DNA from: Climacium dendroides
Lineage: Eukaryota; Streptophyta; Bryopsida; Hypnales; Climaciaceae
Length of the DNA stretch: 64,000 nucleotides
Assembly (NCBI GenBank): GCA_950106755.1
Contig: OX467082.1
Location: forward strand, 2,108,001 to 2,172,000
Reading direction: 5' to 3'
In this document: positions 59,361 to 64,000 of the stretch, in pieces
Layout: each line of letters opens with the position of its first letter
How positions within the stretch are numbered: position 1 is the first letter of the stretch
The notes under the pieces: generated by a model
The model's input: the letters and a program-made list of their open reading frames with translations, nothing else
Database searches by the model: none
Told to the model about the DNA's origin: nothing
Position numbers and translations under genes: made by a program

Positions 59361-60132
59361 CTAGCGGTTGGTGCTTGCTATGCTACGCATTCATCATTAG
59401 AATTTTATAAGAATTTTATAAGAATTTTATAAGAATTTTATAAGAATTTTTATGTATTAGATAGAATGCAGAACAAACATTTCAATAAATCTTCAAATAA
59501 AAATGACTAAAATCTTTGTATAATTTTTTTTATAAGATAAAAGATACATATACATTAGAATGCATTAGAAATTTGATTCCATTGTTACAAAAAATGGCAA
59601 CCCAAATTAAAGAATTGAAAAGAAAAAATTATAAATCTCAAAATCTTTGTGAACAACTATCCATAGAATGATATTATAGAGGTAGCAAATCCATTGCTTC
59701 TCTTGGCTTATACTTCTTTGCACTTCTATGATTTTGTGCTTTTGTGAGCTTTGAGCTTTTATAATTTAAATTTTCTATTGCTACTACCAAATGATTTTAA
59801 GAAATTTATTCAATTGAAGCGATTTTGGATTTCACAACAATTATCTTTAGTATCACCTTAATTGCAACAACTATATTATTTATATAATATCACCCTTTGA
59901 AAAAAGTGATATTACAAAAGTGATTGCAAACTGCTATTCTATTTCTGTAATATCACATTGTGTGAAAATACAATTTTAATGTATGCATGATTGAAAATAC
60001 TTTTACAAAATATTTAAAATAATTATTTTAAAAACTTATTGAAATCATTATCATGTATTCTATTCAAATATATCAAATTTTTACTAATATGTGATACAAT
60101 GAATGCGTAGCATAGCAAGCACAAACCCCTAG
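59361..60132. mobile_element. Tandem inverted-repeat element, copy A
   Basis: 772 bp. Starts CTAGCGGTTGGTGCTTGCTA and ends in the inverted partner TAGCAAGCACAAACCCCTAG; inverted match about 32 bases. The inside has short GTGATATTAC inverted motifs and a relic frame starting at 59594 (MATQIKELKRKNYKSQ). An 11-bp unit AATTTTATAAG is repeated about five times near 59395-59450, absent from copies B and C. Followed by a 55-bp linker (TATTAATGGTAGCATTTGTG onward) also present after B and C. Confidence 0.85.
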
Positions 60133-60187
60133 TATTAATGGTAGCATTTGTGATATTACAGAGGAACTTATGATTTTAGTAGTACGA

Positions 60188-60996
60188 TTAGCAGTTGGTG
60201 CTTGCTATACTATGCATTCACTACTAGAATTTCATAAGAATTTTTATGTATTAGATAGAATGCAGAGCAAGAATTTCAAAAAATCTTCAGATAAAAATTA
60301 CTAAAATCTTCATATAATTTTTTAAATAAATAAACATATACTGAAATAAACAATAGGAATTTAACGAATGATGAATGAAATACATGCAATGACGAATATG
60401 GTGAAAGATACACATACATTAGAATGCATTAGAAATTTCAATTCAATTGTTACAAACAATGGCAACCCAAATAGAAGAATTTAAAGGAAAAATTTGTAAA
60501 TCTCAAAAGCTTCATGAACAATTTAATTGTTGTGAAATCCAAAATCGGTCAATCTAATAAATTTCTCAAATCATTTGGTAGTAACAATAGAAAATTGAAA
60601 TTAGAAGCTCAAAGCTCACAAAAGCACAAAATCATAGAAATGCAAAAGAAGTATAAAGCCAAGAAAAGCAATGGAATTGCTACCTTTATAATATCACCAT
60701 ATTGATCCTCTTTAATATCACCTCAATTGCAATGACTATATTATTTTTATAATAACACCCTTTGTAAAAAGTGATATTACAAAGGTGATTGTGAACTGCT
60801 ACTCTATTTCAGTAATATCACATTGTGTGAAAATATGATTTCTATGTATGCATGATTGAAAATATTTTTACAGAGTAATTAAAATAATTACTTTAAAGAC
60901 TTATCGAAATCATTATCATACATTCTATTCAAATATATCAAATTTTTACTAATATGTGATACAATGAATGCGTAGCATAGCAAGCACGAGCCGCAG
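60188..60996. mobile_element. Tandem inverted-repeat element, copy B
   Basis: 809 bp, starting TTAGCAGTTGGTGCTTGCTA and ending TAGCAAGCACGAGCCGCAG. Same order of internal blocks as A and C. The relic frame at 60459 continues as MATQIEEFKGKICKSQKLHE. Its first terminal base pairs have mutated away from CTAG. Followed by the common linker, extended by a short GATTAGTAGTAT duplication. Confidence 0.85.
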
Positions 60997-61063
60997 TATT
61001 AATAGTAACATTTGTGATATTACAGAGGGACTTATGATTTTAGTAGTATGATTAGTAGTATGA

Positions 61064-61871
61064 CTAGTGTTTGGCGCTTGCTATGCTATGCATTCATCAT
61101 TAGAATTTTATAAGAATTTTTATGTATTAGATAGAATGCAGAACAAAAATTTCAATAAATCTTCAAATAAAAATGACTAAAATCTTTGTATAATTTTTTT
61201 TATAAGTAAGCATATAGTGAAATATACAATAGAAATTTATTGAATGATGAATGAAACATATGCAATGGTAAATACTATAAAAGATGCACATACATTAGAA
61301 TGCATTAGAAATTTGACTTCATTGTTACAAAGAATGGCAACCCAAATTGAAGAATTGAAAAGAAAAACTTATAAATCTAAAAAACTTTGTGAACAACTTA
61401 ATTGTTGTGAAATCCAAATATGCTTCCATTCAATAAATTTCTCAAAATCATTTGGTAGTAGTAATAGAAAATTGAAATCATGAAAGCTCAAAGCTCACAA
61501 AAGCACAAAATCATAGAAGTGTAAAGAAGTGTAAAGCCAAGAGAAGCAATGGATTTGCTATTTCTATAATATCATCCTATGGATCCTCTTTAATATCACC
61601 TTAATTGCAACTTTTTATACTATCACCTTTTGTAAAAAGTGATATTACAAAAGTGATTGCAAACTGCTACTCTCTATTTCAGTAATATCACATTGTGTGA
61701 AAATACGATTTCTATGTATGCATGATTGAAAATATTTTTACAAGATATTTAAAATAATTATTTTAAAAATTTATTGAAATCATTATCATGCATTCTATTC
61801 AAATATATCAATCAAAATTTTACTACTATGTGATACAATGAATGTGTAGCATAGCAAGCACGAGCCCCTAG
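61064..61871. mobile_element. Tandem inverted-repeat element, copy C
   Basis: 808 bp, starting CTAGTGTTTGGCGCTTGCTA and ending TAGCAAGCACGAGCCCCTAG. Longest relic frame is 79 codons (61244-61483), including MATQIEELKRKTYKSKKL at 61334. Followed by the linker TATTAATGGTAGCATTTGTG and then by the direct repeat shared with 59205. Confidence 0.85.
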
Positions 61872-61937
61872 TATTAATGGTAGCATTTGTGATATTACAG
61901 AGGGACTTATGATTTTAGTAGTATACAGTATGAATGA

Positions 61938-62005
61938 AATGTTGCCAGTTTTGACATAAAGAAACAAATACCCTCATGTCTCTCCAACTATGATGCAATG
62001 AATGG
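61938..62005. repeat. Direct repeat at right edge of the three-copy array
   Basis: Second copy of 59205-59272: ATGTTGCCAGTTTTGACATA, AAGAAACAAATACC, TCTCCAACTATGATGCAATG. Its position suggests that the array sits inside, or was built from, an older duplicated sequence. Confidence 0.75.
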
Positions 62006-62009
62006 CATG

Positions 62010-63408
62010 CTGCCATGAACACAAGTTCTACAGTAAAGAAAAACAACGCTGGTTTAGCCTACAGTACAGTCCGGGGAGATTTTTAGCTTAACCGGCTAAA
62101 ATCCTACATTTTCTGAGACCAAACGGTTGCTTGAAGCATTCTCTCGGCTAGACCTTTATAAAATAGAAAATATTCTCTGATTTTCCTCTTAAACGATCGA
62201 TTTTTTTCTGAAGATTTTGAAATCCATTCGGAAATTCTCAAAATCACCCGGCTAGCTTGTAACTAAATGCCGGTACTCCCCGTACATTGGCCTCCAGTAG
62301 AGTCCTGCGAAAGAAAGAACGTGACGTAGAGATTCCTCAACTGAATAAAATATCCCCTATGGAATGAACGACGTCATCATGAATCCACGACCTCGGACGA
62401 AGCTAACAATTCCCACCCAGAGCGGTACAGCACGGACCTTTTCCCAGCAAAAGACGCGGACGCGCGGCGGAGGCCAACCCCTGACGCAAACGCCTGGGCC
62501 CGTCCGGCAGGCACCCATCGCCGGCCTTTCCTCCGTAACGAAGGTTGACTCCCCTATTCGCACTCTCCACCCGCCGGGCGTTGCCGCTCCCCGTCGGGAG
62601 CCAATTTTTCTTCGACTCCGTACAAACGGTCTCCTCTTGGGTCGTCGTGGTCCTCGTTGTGGTCCTCATCGCTGCGCCACAGCGCAGCGGTGAAAGTGCT
62701 GCTGGGCTTTCTGTGCTCGCGTCTTCCAGTTCGTTTCTGTTTGCACAAAAGTTCGGCTAATCGGGATTGGCCGTTGCGTTCGAGGACGTTCACGCTCCGT
62801 GATCAGACCATTGCAGTGCAACAGGGAGGGAGCGATGCGGTAGAGTACTGCGTGTGCAAAATAATAATCATAAGTAAATAAGACTAACACGCGCCGCGGA
62901 TTTGCGAGGGGCAGGCTGGCGCTGGCAGAGTGGCGTGCAGGATGCGTGCGTGCGTGCGTGGATGAAGGAATGGTTTTTTAGGGCATGAGATTGTGGACAT
63001 GGACAAGGTACCCCTTAGGGTTTCGCCGGGACCGTGGGGAGACGCTTGCTGCCACTCGTGGCGGTGGCGTCGTTGCGTGAATTTGGTGCAATGCGGGTGT
63101 GTGAGTGCGAGAGGCGGAAGAATGGACGGCTTTGAGTGTTGATTGAGCGCAGAATCAAGTGGATGTGAGGGGGCGAGTGCAGGGAAATGCCGTGCCTATT
63201 TTTCGCGGACGAGGTCGGAGCTGAGTGGGACCGTTTGTGCGACAAGAATGTTGTGGATGGAGCAGTTGCACGATGGCAGCGGAGGAGAAACATTTTGGCT
63301 AGGAGTGAGAATTGAGCCGGACAAGCGCGCGAATTGGTACTCCGAGGATTGGGAATCTGAGGCGACGGAGACCATGGTGACGTCCATGGCGTCCGACTTG
63401 GAGGCAGC
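62010..63408 (+). promoter_or_regulatory. Promoter and 5' leader of the PCF11-like gene
   Basis: From about 62340 the GC content is high and remains so to the first exon. Long frames occur on both strands as a result of GC richness, without protein-like sequence. A (GCGT)n run lies at about 62943-62958. The transcription start is not determinable; the AT-rich 62855-62885 tract followed by GC-rich leader is one candidate region for a core promoter. Confidence 0.5.
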
Positions 63409-63412
63409 ATGA
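63248..63412 (+). other. Upstream ORF overlapping the PCF11-like start
   Basis: ATG at 63248 opens a 54-codon frame (MLWMEQLHDGSGGETFW onward) whose TGA (63410-63412) overlaps the ATG at 63409 as ATGA. If the transcript starts upstream, this frame would be read first and could lower or couple translation of the main protein. Whether it is transcribed is inferred, not shown. Confidence 0.45.
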
Positions 63413-64000
63413 GGATGGCTCGCGTTTCTTTTGCGGAGCGTGAGAGGGAACTGAGAAAACTTGGGAATTATCCGACCAAGCAATTGGTCGCGGAAGGCGG
63501 AGAAGCGAGAAGAGGAGGCGGCCTCGCAATGGGCGACAGGGAAAGGGAGGCGGAGAACAGCCAAGCCATGAGAGGGCCGGGCACAAAACGAGATGAGGAG
63601 GATTCCGCGGCAGAAGAGCTGCTGGAACTCGTCGTGCAGTACCAGTCCGCATTGGCGGAGTTGACCTTCAACTCGAAGCCCATCATCACCAATTTGACGA
63701 TTATAGCCGGGGAGAATGCACACGCTGCTCGTGGCATCACGAAAGCCATCTGCGACCACATTATCACGGTATGTCCTGCAGTGAAGCTCGGTTCATTTTT
63801 TCTCCACCCTTCACGACCTAGAATGGCCTCGTCCGTGTTCTGCTCGTGTAGCTAGAATGAGCAGAGGGACGGGCAGGCATCATGAGTGGTTTAGGGTTCC
63901 TGGTGGAACACCTCACTTTTTTCGCTTGAACCGGCAGTTTGGATTTCTCCGAACTGTGATGCACCGGAATTTTGTTCTGGTTTAGGATGGTTCCTGCTGG
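63409..64000 (+). CDS. PCF11/PCFS4-like cleavage and polyadenylation factor, first exon
   Basis: Exon 1 is 63409-63768 (120 residues), followed by a GT donor at 63769; the gene continues past the window. An in-frame TGA at 63358 precedes the ATG. ATGs at 63415 and 63529 (better Kozak-like context, MGDREREAE) are alternative starts. Residues 70-120 are the start of a CID domain: LLELVVQYQSALAELTFNSK, then PIITNLTIIAGENAHAARGI, as in Arabidopsis PCFS4 and yeast Pcf11. These proteins bind the phosphorylated RNA polymerase II tail and act in mRNA 3'-end cleavage, polyadenylation and termination in the nucleus. The downstream CID helices and zinc fingers would be in later exons. The acidic, Arg-rich N-terminal part is not conserved in the family as far as I know. 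Confidence 0.88.

Noticed and set aside
63196..63759. 187-codon minus-strand frame opposite the PCF11-like exon
   Set aside because: A shadow of the GC-rich sense exon; the sense strand has a clear CID domain start and a splice donor.
1..64000. tRNA or rRNA genes and organelle DNA insertions
   Set aside because: I looked for tRNA-like T-arm sequences and familiar rRNA or plastid motifs and saw none that I could defend; a covariance-model search would be decisive.

Overview
This is nuclear DNA of a land plant. Genes are split by GT-AG introns of about 110-500 bases, two of them encode proteins known only from plants or the green lineage, and they sit in very AT-rich intergenic DNA packed with decayed transposons. 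Moderate introns, AT-rich intergenes and GC-richer exons would suit a non-seed plant such as a moss (Sphagnum-like), but this is a weak inference; nothing in the sequence fixes the species.

Only four genes are supported, all on the + strand. (1) 28960-31938: a 648-residue membrane-anchored alpha/beta hydrolase, six exons, preceded by about 1.8 kb of GC-rich leader/promoter. (2) 39066-39545: a single-exon, 159-residue GLUTAMINE DUMPER-like protein with one membrane helix and a VIMAG-type motif. (3) 47425-52437: an EXECUTER protein of 771 residues in twelve exons, a chloroplast singlet-oxygen signalling factor. (4) 63409 to the window end: the first exon of a PCF11/PCFS4-type mRNA 3'-end processing factor, cut off by the window edge. 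They do not form a pathway; they are independent single-copy-looking genes separated by 6-13 kb of repeats.

The rest is mostly repeats. At 1-27 kb and 32-38 kb there are dispersed repeat families (called R1-R6 here, by similarity within the window), several foldback MITEs, a CACTA-like non-autonomous element with inverted subterminal repeats (13.6-15.0 kb), a very regular 23-bp minisatellite (15.6-16.0 kb), and other tandem arrays (22.4, 26.2 kb). At 53-62 kb there is a Tc1/mariner transposase relic, a long-inverted-repeat element of about 1.8 kb (55.8-57.5 kb), and three tandem copies of a roughly 800-bp inverted-repeat element (59.4-61.9 kb).

Several GC-richer patches (4.1-5.5, 24.1-24.6, 42.6-44.2 kb) hold no coding sequence that I recognise. 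All repeat boundaries were found by eye and are approximate unless a terminal repeat defines them.
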